64,000 bases of DNA, taken from NCBI RefSeq assembly GCF_016654015.1, contig NZ_JAEPWM010000006.1:226767-290766 (forward strand), written 5' to 3'. This stretch comes from Ramlibacter ginsenosidimutans. GTDB taxonomy: Bacteria > Pseudomonadota > Gammaproteobacteria > Burkholderiales > Burkholderiaceae_C. The notes below the pieces were generated by a model. It was given only the letters and a program-made list of their open reading frames with translations. It ran no database searches and had not been told where the DNA came from. Shown here piece after piece: positions 1 to 11,415 of the stretch. The position numbers and the translations under genes were made by a program. Positions within the stretch are counted from its first letter, which is position 1; every line of letters begins with the position of its first letter.

Positions 1-1099
1 CGTTGCGCAGGCGGACCATCTGGTCCTTCGTCAGCCCGGAGTAGCTGAACATGCCGACCTGCTGCGTGATGAAGCTGAAGTCACGCTGCACGCCCTTGGC
101 CTTGAGCTTCTCCACCAGGGCAGTGCGCATCTCCTTGATGCGCGTGCGCATGCCGGCGAGCTCGCGCTCCCACAGCGCACGCAGTTCCGGCGTGTTGAGG
201 ATGGTCGCGGCGATCTGGCCGCCGTGCGTGGGCGGGTTGCTGTAGTTCGTGCGGATCACGATCTTCAGCTGCGAGAGCACGCGCGCGGCTTCGTCCTTGT
301 CCGCGCACAGCACGGACAGGGCGCCGACGCGCTCACCGTAGAGGCTCAGGCTCTTGGAGAAGGAGGTGGAGACGAAGAAGTCCTCGCCGGAAGCCACGAA
401 TTTCTGCACCGCCAGCCCGTCTTCGGCGATGCCTTGGCCGAAGCCCTGGTACGCCATGTCCAGGAACGCCACCAGCTTGCGCGCCTTCACCGCCGCGACC
501 ACCTGGTCCCACTGGGCGGCCGTGAGGTCGTAGCCGGTCGGGTTGTGGCAGCAGGCATGCAGCACGATCACCGTGCCGGCGGGTGCGGTGTTGAGCGCCG
601 TCAGCATGCCGTCGAAGTTGATGCCCTTCTTCGCCGCGTCGTAGTAGGGGTAGGTCTCCACGGTGAAGCCGGCCTGCGTGAAGAGGGCGCGGTGGTTTTC
701 CCAGCTCGGGTCGCTGATCAGCACCTTGGCGGAAGGATTCAGCTTCCTGAGGAAGTCGGCGCCGACGCGCAGGCCGCCCGTGCCGCCCAGGGCTTGCACG
801 GTGGCGACGCGGCCGCTCTTGACCGGCTCGGAATCGGCCCCAAATACGAGCGACTTGACCGCCGCGTCGTATGCCGCGATGCCGTCGATGGGCAGGTAGC
901 CGCGGGCGGCGTGGGCCGCCATCATCTTCTCTTCCGCCTTCTGCACGCACTCGAGCAGCGGCAGCTTGCCGTTGTCGTCGTAGTAGACGCCGACCCCGAG
1001 GTTCACCTTCTTCGGGTTGGTGTCGGCGACGTATTGCTCGGTCAGGCCCAGGATCGGGTCGCGGGGCGCCATTTCGACGGCGTGGAAGAGGGACGACAT
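1..1099 (-). CDS. Aromatic/aspartate-type amino acid aminotransferase (C-terminus cut by window edge)
   Basis: This is a fold-type I PLP aminotransferase of the AspC/TyrB group, which moves amino groups between aspartate or aromatic amino acids and 2-oxoglutarate in the cytoplasm. The ATG at 1099 opens with MSSLFHAVEMAPRDPILGL, a start typical of the family. The PLP lysine lies in STSFSKSLSLYGERVG near residue 255, and the substrate-domain signatures GGTGGLRVG and HNPTGYD are present. About 366 codons are visible against roughly 398 for the family, so some 30 C-terminal residues lie outside the window. It is transcribed divergently from uvrB across a 93 bp gap. AspC and TyrB specificity cannot be told apart here. 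Confidence 0.93.
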   Translation of the reverse strand, partial: MSSLFHAVEMAPRDPILGLTEQYVADTNPKKVNLGVGVYYDDNGKLPLLECVQKAEEKMMAAHAARGYLPIDGIAAYDAAVKSLVFGADSEPVKSGRVATVQALGGTGGLRVGADFLRKLNPSAKVLISDPSWENHRALFTQAGFTVETYPYYDAAKKGINFDGMLTALNTAPAGTVIVLHACCHNPTGYDLTAAQWDQVVAAVKARKLVAFLDMAYQGFGQGIAEDGLAVQKFVASGEDFFVSTSFSKSLSLYGERVGALSVLCADKDEAARVLSQLKIVIRTNYSNPPTHGGQIAATILNTPELRALWERELAGMRTRIKEMRTALVEKLKAKGVQRDFSFITQQVGMFSYSGLTKDQMVRLRN

Positions 1100-1192
1100 G
1101 GGGTTCCTTGGATGCAGTGGCAAGAACGCCCGGCCTGTTGTACGCTGGCCGGCTGCCCGCAATTTTAGTCTGTCGTATCAGGGACATCCCGA

Positions 1193-3304
1193 ATGAGCGC
1201 AATACCCGAGGCCGCACAGGCCCAGCAGGACCAGCCCAAGGGCGAGTTCGTCACCTTCCCCGACTCGCCCTTCGAGCTGTTCATGCCTTACCCGCCGGCG
1301 GGTGACCAGCCGCAGGCCATCGAGAAGCTGGTCGAGGGCGTCAACGACGGCGAGGTGTTCCAGACCCTGCTGGGCGTGACCGGCTCGGGCAAGACCTTCA
1401 CCATGGCCAACGTGATCGCGCGGCTGGGGCGTCCTGCGATCGTGTTCGCGCCCAACAAGACGCTGGCCGCGCAGCTGTACTCCGAGTTCCGCGAGTTCTT
1501 CCCGAAGAACGCCGTGGAGTACTTCGTGAGCTATTACGACTACTACCAGCCGGAAGCGTACGTTCCCCAGCGCGACCTGTTCATCGAGAAGGATTCCTCG
1601 ATCAACGAGCACATCGAGCAGATGCGGCTGTCGGCGACCAAGAGCGTGCTGGAGCGGCGCGACACCGTGATCGTCGCGACGGTGTCCGCGATCTACGGCA
1701 TCGGCGCACCCGAGGACTACACGCAGATGCGCTTCATCATGCGTGTGGGCGACAAGATCGGGCAGCGCGACATCATCGGCCAGCTCATTCGCATGCAGTA
1801 CAACCGCAACGAGCAGGACTTCGCCCGCGGGACCTTCCGCGTGCGGGGCGACACGATCGACATCTTCCCGGCCGAACACAGCGAGCTGGCGATCCGCATC
1901 GAGCTGTTCGACGACGAGATCGAGACGCTGCAGCTGTTCGACCCGCTGACCGGGCGCATCCGCCAGAAGGTGCCGCGCTTCACGGTCTATCCGTCCAGCC
2001 ACTACGTCACTCCGCGCGAGAAGGTCGTGTCGGCGGTGGAGTCCATCAAGCTGGAGCTGAAAGAGCGGCTGGACTTCTTCGTGTCCCAGGGCAAGCTGGT
2101 GGAGGCGCAACGGCTGGAGCAGCGCACGCGCTTCGACCTGGAGATGCTCAGCGAGCTCGGCCACTGCAAGGGCATCGAGAACTACACGCGCCATCTCTCG
2201 GGGGCGCCGCCGGGAGCGCCGCCGTCCACGCTGACGGACTACCTGCCCAAGGACTCGCTGATGTTCCTGGACGAGAGCCACCAGATGATCGGGCAGCTCA
2301 ATGGCATGTACGCAGGCGACCGGGCCCGCAAGGAAACGCTGGTGGAATACGGCTTCCGGCTGCCTTCGGCAATGGACAACCGGCCGCTCAAGTTCGAGGA
2401 GTTCGAGGCGCGCATGCGTCAGGTGATCTTCGTCTCGGCGACCCCCGCCGACTACGAGAAGACGCACGCGGGGCAGGTCGTGGAGCAGCTGGTGCGTCCC
2501 ACCGGCCTGATCGACCCGGTCGTCGAGGTGCGCCCCGCCGCGCACCAGGTAGACGACGTGCTGCAGGAGATCCGCATCCGCGTGGAGCAGAACGAGCGCG
2601 TGCTCATCACGACGCTGACCAAGCGGATGGCGGAGCAGCTGACCGACTACCTCAGCGACAACGGGGTGAAGGTGCGGTACCTGCACAGCGACATCGAAAC
2701 GGTCGAGCGCGTGGAAATCCTCCGCGACCTGCGCCTCGGCCAGTTCGACGTGCTGGTGGGCATCAACCTGCTGCGCGAAGGCCTGGACATTCCCGAGGTG
2801 TCGCTGGTGGCCATCCTCGACGCCGACAAGGAAGGCTTCCTGCGGGCCGAGCGCTCGCTGATCCAGACGATCGGGCGGGCGGCGCGCAACCTCAACGGCA
2901 AGGCCATCCTGTACGCCGACAACATGACCGACTCGATGAAGCGCGCCATCGGCGAGACCGAACGGCGGCGTGCCAAGCAGATCGCGCACAACGAGGCGCA
3001 CGGCATCACCCCGCGCAGCATCCAGAAGCAGATCCGCGACCTCATCGACGGGGTCTACAGCGAGAAGGCGAGCAAGGAGCAGGAGAAGCAGGAGCTGCAG
3101 CGCGCGATGGTGGAGGACATGTCCGAGAAGGACGTCTCCAAGCGCATCAAGCAGCTCGAAAAGCAGATGCTCGAACACGCACGCAACCTCGAATTCGAGA
3201 AGGCGGCGCGCGTGCGCGACCAGCTGGCGCTGCTCAAGGAGCAGGCCTTCGGTGCTTCCGTGCACGACAACGTCGTTCCCATCGAAGCCGCCAAGAAGAA
3301 ATGA
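1193..3304 (+). CDS. uvrB: UvrABC excinuclease subunit B
   Basis: UvrB is the DNA-damage verification subunit of nucleotide excision repair; it loads with UvrA and then recruits UvrC. Walker A GVTGSGKT lies at residues 61-68, the beta-hairpin with [13 protein letters not shown] at about 114-126, the helicase motif LDESHQM near 360, and the C-terminal UVR motif ([19 protein letters not shown]) near 660-680. The 703 residues are about 30 more than the usual length, partly from a polar N-terminal extension before the conserved [14 protein letters not shown]. Start ATG 1193 is the first in frame. I saw no CTGT-N8-ACAG LexA box upstream. The stop overlaps the start of the phosphatase gene by 4 bases (ATGA). 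Confidence 0.98.
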   Translation: MSAIPEAAQAQQDQPKGEFVTFPDSPFELFMPYPPAGDQPQAIEKLVEGVNDGEVFQTLLGVTGSGKTFTMANVIARLGRPAIVFAPNKTLAAQLYSEFREFFPKNAVEYFVSYYDYYQPEAYVPQRDLFIEKDSSINEHIEQMRLSATKSVLERRDTVIVATVSAIYGIGAPEDYTQMRFIMRVGDKIGQRDIIGQLIRMQYNRNEQDFARGTFRVRGDTIDIFPAEHSELAIRIELFDDEIETLQLFDPLTGRIRQKVPRFTVYPSSHYVTPREKVVSAVESIKLELKERLDFFVSQGKLVEAQRLEQRTRFDLEMLSELGHCKGIENYTRHLSGAPPGAPPSTLTDYLPKDSLMFLDESHQMIGQLNGMYAGDRARKETLVEYGFRLPSAMDNRPLKFEEFEARMRQVIFVSATPADYEKTHAGQVVEQLVRPTGLIDPVVEVRPAAHQVDDVLQEIRIRVEQNERVLITTLTKRMAEQLTDYLSDNGVKVRYLHSDIETVERVEILRDLRLGQFDVLVGINLLREGLDIPEVSLVAILDADKEGFLRAERSLIQTIGRAARNLNGKAILYADNMTDSMKRAIGETERRRAKQIAHNEAHGITPRSIQKQIRDLIDGVYSEKASKEQEKQELQRAMVEDMSEKDVSKRIKQLEKQMLEHARNLEFEKAARVRDQLALLKEQAFGASVHDNVVPIEAAKKK

Positions 3305-3783
3305 AGCAGCGCTTTTCCGTGTTGATGGTCTGCACGGGCAACATCTGCCGCAGCCCGACGGCCGAGGTCGTGCTGCGCCACAAGCTCGAGCACGCCGGCC
3401 TCGCGGAGCGCGTGCACGTCGCTTCGGCCGGCACGACCGATTACCACGTCGGGGCGCCGGCGGACGACCGCAGCGCAAGGCACGCGCATCTGCGCGGCTA
3501 TGATTTGTCCCGCCATCGCGCGCGCCAGGTCCACGCCGCGGACTTCGAGCGCTTCGACCTGCTGCTGGCGATGGACCGCGGGCACCTCGAGGAACTGCAG
3601 GACGCCTGCCCGCCACAGCACCGGCACAAGCTCAGGCGGCTGATGGAGTTCGCTCCGGCAGGGCTTGCGGACGAAGTCGCCGACCCCTACTACGGTGGGA
3701 TGAAGGGCTTCGAGACAGTGCTCGACCATGTCGAGGCCGCGTGCGATGGGCTGGTGCGGCACATCCGGTCCGACCGCGCCTGA
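3301..3783 (+). CDS. Low-molecular-weight protein-tyrosine phosphatase
   Basis: This is a small cytoplasmic phosphatase of the LMW-PTP family (160 aa, normal length). The P-loop CTGNICRS at residues 11-18 supplies the nucleophile Cys11 and the phosphate-binding Arg17 (CX5R). The acid loop VADPYYGG near residue 130 supplies the general-acid Asp. The ATGA overlap with uvrB indicates translational coupling. The same coupling of this phosphatase upstream of the isc operon is common in Burkholderiales, as I recall. No tyrosine kinase or capsule gene lies nearby, so the substrate is unknown. Confidence 0.93.
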   Translation: MKQRFSVLMVCTGNICRSPTAEVVLRHKLEHAGLAERVHVASAGTTDYHVGAPADDRSARHAHLRGYDLSRHRARQVHAADFERFDLLLAMDRGHLEELQDACPPQHRHKLRRLMEFAPAGLADEVADPYYGGMKGFETVLDHVEAACDGLVRHIRSDRA

Positions 3784-3803
3784 ACGGCCTGCTGCACTGC
3801 AGA

Positions 3804-3837
3804 AAAACCCGAGTACCCGAGCTCCACGCCGGGTTTT
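3804..3837 (+). terminator. Probable intrinsic terminator after the phosphatase gene
   Basis: The arms AAAACCCG (3804-3811) and CGGGTTTT (3830-3837) form a hairpin 20 bases after the phosphatase stop. The A-rich and U-rich runs lie inside the stem, so it could work in both directions. It separates uvrB/phosphatase from the isc promoter. Confidence 0.55.
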
Positions 3838-3842
3838 CTGGT

Positions 3843-3864
3843 ATACTTGACTGAAATAGTCAGG
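3843..3864 (+). promoter_or_regulatory. IscR type-1 operator in the isc promoter
   Basis: ATACTTGACT (3843-3852) followed by TAGTCAGG (3857-3864) matches the known type-1 IscR site, in which TTGACT/AGTCA half-sites flank a short A/T centre and overlap the -35 element. It is 149 bases upstream of iscR, leaving a long 5' leader. [2Fe-2S]-IscR is known to repress isc through such sites in other proteobacteria. Applying that here is inference from the motif. Confidence 0.75.
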
Positions 3865-4012
3865 AAACCCAAGAAGAGAGTCAGAACACCGCCGGGCGAC
3901 GCTTGCCTGGCCGGAAGAGGGCCGGCACGAAGCCGGAACATGGGTGGAGACGGCCTGGCGCGGCGGGTGCCGCGGCAGGCAAGGCAAGCAAGCGAGCAAC
4001 AAGGAGCTAGCG

Positions 4013-4549
4013 ATGCGTCTCACGACCAAAGGCCGCTTTGCGGTCACTGCAATGATCGATCTGGCACTGCGCCAGAACAATGGTCCCGTCACGCTGGCGG
4101 CGATCAGCCAGCGCCAGCACATTTCGCTGTCGTACCTGGAGCAGCTGTTCGGCAAGCTGCGCCGCCATGAACTCGTCGAATCCACCCGCGGGCCGGGTGG
4201 CGGCTACACGCTGGGCCGCAAGGCCGGTGAGATCACGGTCGCGGACATCATCGTCTCGGTGGACGAGCCGATCGACGCCACCCAGTGTGGCGGCAAGGAA
4301 AACTGCCAGGGCGAGGGCGGCCAGTGCATGACCCACGAGCTGTGGTCGGCGCTGAACCAGCGCATGGTGGAGTTCCTCGATTCCGTCACGCTGCAGAAGC
4401 TCGTCGACGACCAGCTCGCCAAGGGCGTGCAGATCGAAGACAAGCCCACGCCCAAGCGCGCGATCTCGAGTGCGCCCGTCGTGAAGCCCATCCGCGTGAA
4501 CGCGCCGAACTCGGTCTTCGCCCTGGGCAACACGCTCGCGAAGCAATAA
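4013..4549 (+). CDS. iscR: Iron-sulfur cluster regulator IscR (Rrf2 family)
   Basis: IscR is a [2Fe-2S]-sensing repressor of its own operon. The 178-residue protein begins [14 protein letters not shown], has an N-terminal winged helix (residues about 1-70) and a cluster-binding stretch with Cys92, Cys98 and Cys105, plus His108 in MTHEL. I chose ATG 4013 because AAGGAG lies at 4001-4006 and the family starts with MRLTTKGR; a longer frame upstream is unconserved leader. It is first in iscR-S-U-A-hscB-hscA-fdx. Confidence 0.97.
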   Translation: MRLTTKGRFAVTAMIDLALRQNNGPVTLAAISQRQHISLSYLEQLFGKLRRHELVESTRGPGGGYTLGRKAGEITVADIIVSVDEPIDATQCGGKENCQGEGGQCMTHELWSALNQRMVEFLDSVTLQKLVDDQLAKGVQIEDKPTPKRAISSAPVVKPIRVNAPNSVFALGNTLAKQ

Positions 4550-4577
4550 ACCAACCAGCCAGCAGAAGACGCCAGCA

Positions 4578-5798
4578 ATGGACATGACGCCCCATTTCCC
4601 GATCTACATGGACTACGGCGCGACGACGCCGGTCGACCCGCGCGTGGTCGACGCCATGATCCCGTGGTTGCGCGAGCACTTCGGCAACCCGGCCTCGCGC
4701 AGCCACGCGTGGGGCTGGGAAGCGGAAGAGGCCGTGGAGAAGGCGCGCCAGCAGGTCGCCGACCTGGTCGGCGCCGACCCGCGCGAGATCGTCTGGACCT
4801 CCGGTGCCACCGAGTCCGACAACCTCGCCCTCAAGGGAGCGGCGCACTTCTACCAGAGCAAGGGCAAGCACCTGATCACGGTGAAGACCGAGCACAAGGC
4901 CGTGCTGGACACCATGCGCGAGCTCGAGCGGCAGGGCTTCGAGGTGACCTACCTCGACGTGCAGGAAGACGGGATGCTCGACCTGGAGAAGTTCAAGGCG
5001 GCGATCCGGCCGGACACGATCCTGGCGTCGGTCATGTTCGTGAACAACGAGATCGGCGTGATCCAGGACATCCCCGCGCTTGGAGCGATCTGCCGCGAAA
5101 AGGGCGTGATCTTCCACGTCGACGCCGCGCAAGCGACCGGCAAGGTGGACATCGACCTGAAGAAGCTGCCCGTCGACCTGATGAGCCTGGCATCGCACAA
5201 GACCTACGGTCCCAAGGGCATCGGCGCCCTGTACGTCCGCCGCAAACCCCGCATCCGCCTGGAAGCGCAGATGCACGGCGGCGGCCACGAGCGCGGCATG
5301 CGCTCGGGTACCTTGCCGACGCACCAGATCGTCGGCATGGGCGAGGCGTTCCGCATCGCCAGGGAAGAAATGGCCAAGGACAACGAGCATGCGCGCAAGC
5401 TGCAGCAGAGGCTGCTCGACGGCCTCAAGGACGTGGAGCAGGTGTTCATCAACGGCAACCTGGAACACCGGGTGCCGCAGAACCTGAACATCAGCTTCAA
5501 CTTCGTCGAAGGCGAGTCGCTGATCATGGGTATCAAGGGCCTGGCCGTGTCGTCGGGCTCGGCCTGCACCTCGGCGTCGCTGGAACCCAGCTATGTGCTG
5601 CGCGCCCTGGGCCGCAGCGACGAGCTGGCGCACAGCAGCCTGCGCATGACCATCGGCCGCTTCACGACCGAAGAAGAAATCGATTACGCCGTGGCCACGA
5701 TCAAGCAGAACGTGGCGAAGCTGCGCGAGCTGAGCCCGCTGTGGGAGATGTACCAGGACGGCATCGACATCAGCACCATCCAGTGGACGGCTCATTAA
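4578..5798 (+). CDS. iscS: Cysteine desulfurase IscS
   Basis: IscS is a PLP enzyme that turns cysteine into alanine and an enzyme persulfide, delivering sulfur to IscU, tRNA-thiolation proteins and others. The 406 residues match the group I length. The PLP lysine is in [11 protein letters not shown], and the mobile-loop nucleophile Cys is in [14 protein letters not shown] near residue 330. The N-terminus carries [19 protein letters not shown] at 4584 is an equally possible start two codons in. It follows iscR by 28 bases. Confidence 0.97.
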   Translation: MDMTPHFPIYMDYGATTPVDPRVVDAMIPWLREHFGNPASRSHAWGWEAEEAVEKARQQVADLVGADPREIVWTSGATESDNLALKGAAHFYQSKGKHLITVKTEHKAVLDTMRELERQGFEVTYLDVQEDGMLDLEKFKAAIRPDTILASVMFVNNEIGVIQDIPALGAICREKGVIFHVDAAQATGKVDIDLKKLPVDLMSLASHKTYGPKGIGALYVRRKPRIRLEAQMHGGGHERGMRSGTLPTHQIVGMGEAFRIAREEMAKDNEHARKLQQRLLDGLKDVEQVFINGNLEHRVPQNLNISFNFVEGESLIMGIKGLAVSSGSACTSASLEPSYVLRALGRSDELAHSSLRMTIGRFTTEEEIDYAVATIKQNVAKLRELSPLWEMYQDGIDISTIQWTAH

Positions 5799-5826
5799 GG
5801 AACGAGAGAAAGATCAGGAGTACGAA

Positions 5827-6213
5827 ATGGCCTATTCCCAGAAAGTCGTCGAACACTACGAGAACCCGCGCAACGTCGGATCCTTCGAAAAGGGAGACGA
5901 GAGCGTCGGCACCGGCATGGTGGGCGCGCCCGCCTGCGGCGACGTGATGAAGCTGCAGATCAAGGTGAACCCGTCCACGGGCGTCATCGAGGACGCGCGC
6001 TTCAAGACCTACGGCTGCGGCTCGGCCATCGCCTCCAGCTCGCTCGTCACCGAGTGGGTGAAGGGCAAGACGCTGGACGAGGCGGCTTCGATCAAGAACG
6101 CGCAGATCGCGGAAGAACTCGCGCTGCCGCCGGTGAAGATCCACTGCTCCATCCTGGCCGAGGACGCCATCAAGGCGGCCGTGGCCGACTACAAGAAGAA
6201 GCACACGAACTGA
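5827..6213 (+). CDS. iscU: Iron-sulfur cluster scaffold IscU
   Basis: IscU is the scaffold on which the [2Fe-2S] cluster is first built with IscS. The 128 residues carry the three ligand cysteines Cys37 (PACGD), Cys64 (YGCGSA) and Cys107 (IHCSI), with Asp39 beside the first. The LPPVK motif recognised by HscA is at residues 100-104. A GGAG-type ribosome binding site precedes ATG 5827. It lies 28 bases after iscS. Confidence 0.97.
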   Translation: MAYSQKVVEHYENPRNVGSFEKGDESVGTGMVGAPACGDVMKLQIKVNPSTGVIEDARFKTYGCGSAIASSSLVTEWVKGKTLDEAASIKNAQIAEELALPPVKIHCSILAEDAIKAAVADYKKKHTN

Positions 6214-6218
6214 AGGCG

Positions 6219-6542
6219 ATGGCAGTGACTTTGACCGAAGCCGCGGCGCGGCACGTCACCCGGTATCTCGCGAAGCGCGGGAAGGGCGTGGGGGTGCGCG
6301 TCGGCGTGAAAACCACCGGCTGCTCGGGGCTCGCGTACAAGCTCGAGTACGTGGACGAGGTCGCGCCCGAGGACATCGTGTTCGAGGACCATGGAGTGAA
6401 GCTGCTCGTCGATCCGAAGAGCCTGGCCTACATCGAAGGCACGCAGCTGGATTTCGTGCGCGAAGGCCTCAACGAGGGCTTCAAGTTCAACAACCCGAAC
6501 GAGCGCGACCGCTGCGGCTGCGGAGAATCGTTCAGGGTTTGA
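6219..6542 (+). CDS. iscA: A-type iron-sulfur carrier IscA
   Basis: IscA carries Fe-S clusters or iron to target apoproteins. The 107-residue protein has the A-type signature Cys35 (TTGCSG) and the C-terminal pair Cys99/Cys101 (RCGCGESF). ATG 6219 lies six bases after the iscU stop; a longer frame starting inside iscU is a shadow. Its stop overlaps the hscB start region, so translation is coupled. Confidence 0.96.
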   Translation: MAVTLTEAAARHVTRYLAKRGKGVGVRVGVKTTGCSGLAYKLEYVDEVAPEDIVFEDHGVKLLVDPKSLAYIEGTQLDFVREGLNEGFKFNNPNERDRCGCGESFRV

Positions 6543-6544
6543 CG

Positions 6545-7063
6545 GTGAACCTGAGCGCCACCGACTTCGCCCTGTTCGGACTGCCGCAGCGCTTCGCCCA
6601 GGAGCGCTCCGAGGTCGATGCCCGCTGGAAGGAGCTCCAGCGCAACGCGCATCCCGATCGTTTCGCCGGCCAGGGTGCCGCGGCCGAGCGGGCGGCGCTG
6701 CAATGGTCCGTGCGCATCAACGAGGCCTACCGGCGCCTGAAGGACCCGCTCAAGCGGGCGGCCTATCTCTGCCAGCTGCTTGGCGCTCCCATCGACGCCG
6801 AGAACAACACGGCGATGCCCACCGAGTTCCTGGTGGAGCAGATGGAATGGCGCGAGGCACTGGACGAGGCGGAAGGTGAGGACGCCTTGAGCGAGCTCTC
6901 CGATCGCGTGATGAAGCGCCGCCGCGACATGCTTGCGCACATCCAGCAACTGCTGGACCTCGAAGGCGACGCGCCGGCCGCGGCCCAGCAGGTGAGAGCC
7001 CTCATGTTCATCGAGCGCTTTGCCGAGGACATCGAGGCGCGCCTCGCACAACTGGGACAATAG
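6545..7063 (+). CDS. hscB: Fe-S assembly J-type co-chaperone HscB
   Basis: HscB brings IscU to HscA and stimulates the HscA ATPase. The J-domain (residues about 1-75) contains the essential HPD in NAHPDRFAG, and the C-terminal three-helix part ([13 protein letters not shown]) binds IscU. I prefer GTG 6545, which gives [14 protein letters not shown], the usual family start. TTG 6539, overlapping the iscA stop, would add two residues. Length 172 aa is normal. Confidence 0.94.
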   Translation: MNLSATDFALFGLPQRFAQERSEVDARWKELQRNAHPDRFAGQGAAAERAALQWSVRINEAYRRLKDPLKRAAYLCQLLGAPIDAENNTAMPTEFLVEQMEWREALDEAEGEDALSELSDRVMKRRRDMLAHIQQLLDLEGDAPAAAQQVRALMFIERFAEDIEARLAQLGQ

Positions 7064-7073
7064 AGGGCTCACC

Positions 7074-8933
<1,860 letters not shown>

Positions 8934-9016
8934 CCCACCCCCGAAGCGCCTGCGGCGCCTCCCCCTCAAGGGGGCGCCACCAGCGGCCCGGCAAAGCCGG
9001 TTCCGCGGTGGCACTG
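8934..9016 (+). repeat. GC-rich palindromic intergenic element between hscA and fdx
   Basis: The 90 bp gap is filled by nested hairpins: GCGCCTGCGGCGC at the left, then CCCCCTCAAGGGGG, then GGCCCGGCAAAGCCGG. From memory, near-identical CACCCCCGAAGCGCC...CCTCAAGGGGG spacers recur between genes of Comamonadaceae; I cannot search to confirm. It is not followed by a T-run, so it may lower rather than stop transcription into fdx, or act on RNA stability. Confidence 0.6.
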
Positions 9017-9023
9017 GAATGAA

Positions 9024-9362
9024 ATGCCCACGATAAAGATCCTTCCCCATCCAGAGTACGCGCCCAACGGCGCGGAGGTGAAGGCGCCCGCGGGCACCTC
9101 CATCTGCGAGGCGCTGCTGGACAACGGCATCGCGATCGAGCATGCCTGCGACATGAGCTGCGCCTGCACGACCTGCCACGTGATCGTGCGCGAGGGCTTC
9201 GACTCCCTCAACGAGATGGACGAGAACGAGGAAGACCTGCTGGACCGAGCGTGGGGGCTGCAACCCAACTCGCGGCTGTCCTGCCAGGCGATCCTGGACC
9301 AGAAGGACCTGGTGGTGGAGATTCCCAAGTACTCCATCAACCACGCCAAGGAAAACCACTGA
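9024..9362 (+). CDS. fdx: ISC-type [2Fe-2S] ferredoxin
   Basis: This adrenodoxin-type ferredoxin supplies electrons to IscS/IscU during cluster assembly. The cluster ligands fit the family exactly: Cys42, Cys48 and Cys51 in ACDMSCACTTC and Cys87 in RLSCQ, with the extra Cys46 often seen in ISC ferredoxins. 112 aa is normal. It ends the operon; no iscX follows, and a terminator lies 37 bases downstream. Confidence 0.96.
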   Translation: MPTIKILPHPEYAPNGAEVKAPAGTSICEALLDNGIAIEHACDMSCACTTCHVIVREGFDSLNEMDENEEDLLDRAWGLQPNSRLSCQAILDQKDLVVEIPKYSINHAKENH

Positions 9363-9398
9363 GGCGTGGCGCCCGGGCGGCGCGGAGTTCGTGCAATG

Positions 9399-9420
9399 AA
9401 GCGGCCGGGGGCCGCTTTCT
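9399..9420 (+). terminator. Intrinsic terminator of the isc operon
   Basis: Perfect arms AAGCGGCC (9399-9406) and GGCCGCTT (9410-9417) with a GGG loop are followed by TCTCGTCT. This is the first strong hairpin after fdx. The remaining bases up to 9573 hold no other feature that I can support. Confidence 0.75.
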
Positions 9421-9573
9421 CGTCTGGATCGCCGCTGGCCGTGGAGCACGCTGGCTCGCGGTCCTGTACTGCGCCCTTTCGTTCGCGCGCCGAGCCGTCG
9501 TTTCGCGCCGCACCGCGTGCGCTTCGTCGCACCGCTTCCTTGCTCGTGGCGGCTTCGTGCAAGATGCGCGGCC

Positions 9574-11403
9574 ATGAGCGATGACACCCCCTCCACCGCG
9601 CCGCATTCGCAGCAGCGCAGGCGCTTGCTGCAGGCTGCTGCGGCCCTTCCGTTCGCCGGCATGGCGGCTGCGCAGCCGCAGGCCGGCGTCGCGCGCGTGC
9701 GTCCCGGCGCCCTTGGCTGGCCATCGCCGGCGCAGTGGCAAGGCTTGCGTGCGCAGCTGGGCGGTCGGCTCGTACAGTTGCAGTCGCCCTGGGCGGCCTG
9801 CGTCGCCGCGCCTGCGGGCGAAGAGTGCGCGCGCCTGTTCCGGCAGGTCGGCAATCCGTATTTCATCAGCGACGATCCGGCGCTCACGCAGGCGCTGGGC
9901 TGGGTGGACGCGTGGACCTCGGCGCCCAGCGCCTACGCGGTCGAAGCGCGCAACAGCGCGGATGTCGCGGCGGCGGTGAACTTCGCGCGCGAGCATCGCC
10001 TGCGCCTGGTCGTGAAGGGCGGCGGCCACAGCTACCAGGGCACCTCCAGCGCGCCCGGCTCGCTGCTGGTGTGGACGCACGGGATGCGCGACATCCGGCT
10101 GCACGACGGCTTCGTTCCGCAAGGGTGCGCCGGCCGGGTCGCACCGACGCAGGCGGCGAGCCTAGGCGCGGGCGCGCTCTGGGTGCATGCCTACGACGCG
10201 GTCACGACCCGCGGCGGGCGCTATGTCCAGGGGGGCGGCTGCATGACGGTGGGCGTCGCGGGCCTGGTGCAAAGCGGCGGCTTCGGCAGCTTCTCCAAGC
10301 GCTTCGGTACGGCGTCGGGCAACCTGCTCGAAGCAGAAGTCGTCACGGCCGATGGCGTCACGCGGATCGCAAATGCCTGCACGAACCCGGACCTGTTCTG
10401 GGCCCTGAAGGGCGGCGGCGGCGGCAGCTTCGGCGTCGTCACCCGCATCACCGTGCGCACGCACGAGCTGCCCGAGACCTTCGGCGCCGTCAACTTCACG
10501 GTGCGCGCGGATTCGGCTGCTGCGTTCCGCCGCCTCGCCGCGATGACGCTGGACTTCTACGCTGCATCGCTGATGAACCCGCACTGGGGCGAGCAGATCC
10601 GCTTCCTGCCAGGACACGTGATGCGCGTGCAGATGGTGTTCCAGGGCATGGAGCGCGGCGAGGCGGTGGCGGTGTGGCAGCCCTTCCTCGACGCGATAGC
10701 CCGCCTGCCGGATCTCAGCGTGGATTTCGCACCGCTGAAGATCGTGTCGACCTCCGCGCGCGAGTTCTGGTCACCGACCTTCGTGAAGCGCGCGCTCGGC
10801 TTCATCAAGCGCGACGCGCGGCCGGGTGCGCCGGAGGGCAACGTGTACTGGCCCGGCGACGAGGGCCAGGCGGGCCAGGTCCTGCACGGCTACGCATCCA
10901 CCTGGCTGCCCGCTTCGCTGCTCCAGCCGGCACAGCGCGCGTCGCTCGCCGATGCGCTCGTCGCCGCGGCCGCGCAATGGGGCGTTTCGCTGCACTTCAA
11001 CAAGGGACTGGCCGGCGCGCCGCCGGAAGCGATCGCGGCCGCGCGCGACACGGCGATGAACCCGGCGGCGCTGGACGCGTTCGCGCTGGCGATCAGCGCG
11101 GCCCATGGTCCTGCGGCTTATCCTGGCGTGGCCGGCCACGAACCCGACATCGCAGTGGCACGGCAGCAGGCGGGGCGGGTGCGCGCCTGCATGGGGGAAC
11201 TGCGCAAGCTCGTGCCCAAGCCGGGCTCCTACGTCTCGGAGAGCGACTTCTTCGAGCCGGACTGGCAGCATGCGTTCTGGGGCAGCCACTACGAGCGCCT
11301 GCTGGCGGTGAAGACGCAGTACGACCCGGGCGGCCTGTTCACCGTGCACCACGGCGTGGGAAGCGAAGCCTGGAGCGACGACGGGTTCACGCGCGGGGCG
11401 TGA
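9574..11403 (+). CDS. Probably Tat-exported FAD-linked oxidase, berberine-bridge type
   Basis: This 609-residue flavoprotein belongs to the PCMH/BBE oxidase group. The N-terminus (RRRLLQAAAALPFAG, residues 15-29) resembles a Tat signal. The FAD domain has VVKGGGHSYQGTSS, with His152 the likely 8-alpha-histidyl attachment, and GGGCMTVGVAG, with Cys223 the likely 6-cysteinyl attachment, so bicovalent FAD is expected. The C-terminal YDPGGLFTVHHGVG matches the BBE tail. I chose ATG 9574 because the signal starts there; 19 upstream codons are unconserved. Substrate unknown: such enzymes oxidise sugars, alcohols or alkaloids. It stands alone and converges on the operon ending at 11416. Confidence 0.85.
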   Translation: MSDDTPSTAPHSQQRRRLLQAAAALPFAGMAAAQPQAGVARVRPGALGWPSPAQWQGLRAQLGGRLVQLQSPWAACVAAPAGEECARLFRQVGNPYFISDDPALTQALGWVDAWTSAPSAYAVEARNSADVAAAVNFAREHRLRLVVKGGGHSYQGTSSAPGSLLVWTHGMRDIRLHDGFVPQGCAGRVAPTQAASLGAGALWVHAYDAVTTRGGRYVQGGGCMTVGVAGLVQSGGFGSFSKRFGTASGNLLEAEVVTADGVTRIANACTNPDLFWALKGGGGGSFGVVTRITVRTHELPETFGAVNFTVRADSAAAFRRLAAMTLDFYAASLMNPHWGEQIRFLPGHVMRVQMVFQGMERGEAVAVWQPFLDAIARLPDLSVDFAPLKIVSTSAREFWSPTFVKRALGFIKRDARPGAPEGNVYWPGDEGQAGQVLHGYASTWLPASLLQPAQRASLADALVAAAAQWGVSLHFNKGLAGAPPEAIAAARDTAMNPAALDAFALAISAAHGPAAYPGVAGHEPDIAVARQQAGRVRACMGELRKLVPKPGSYVSESDFFEPDWQHAFWGSHYERLLAVKTQYDPGGLFTVHHGVGSEAWSDDGFTRGA

Positions 11404-11415
11404 ACCCCGGGCGGC

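Noticed and set aside
1100..1192. SOS (LexA) box before uvrB
   Set aside because: No CTGT-N8-ACAG sequence is present in the 93-base gap.
1178..3616. Long minus-strand frame (812 codons) opposite uvrB
   Set aside because: The opposite strand is a textbook uvrB; the antisense frame is low-complexity and rich in His/Leu/Val, an effect of strong GC bias at third positions.
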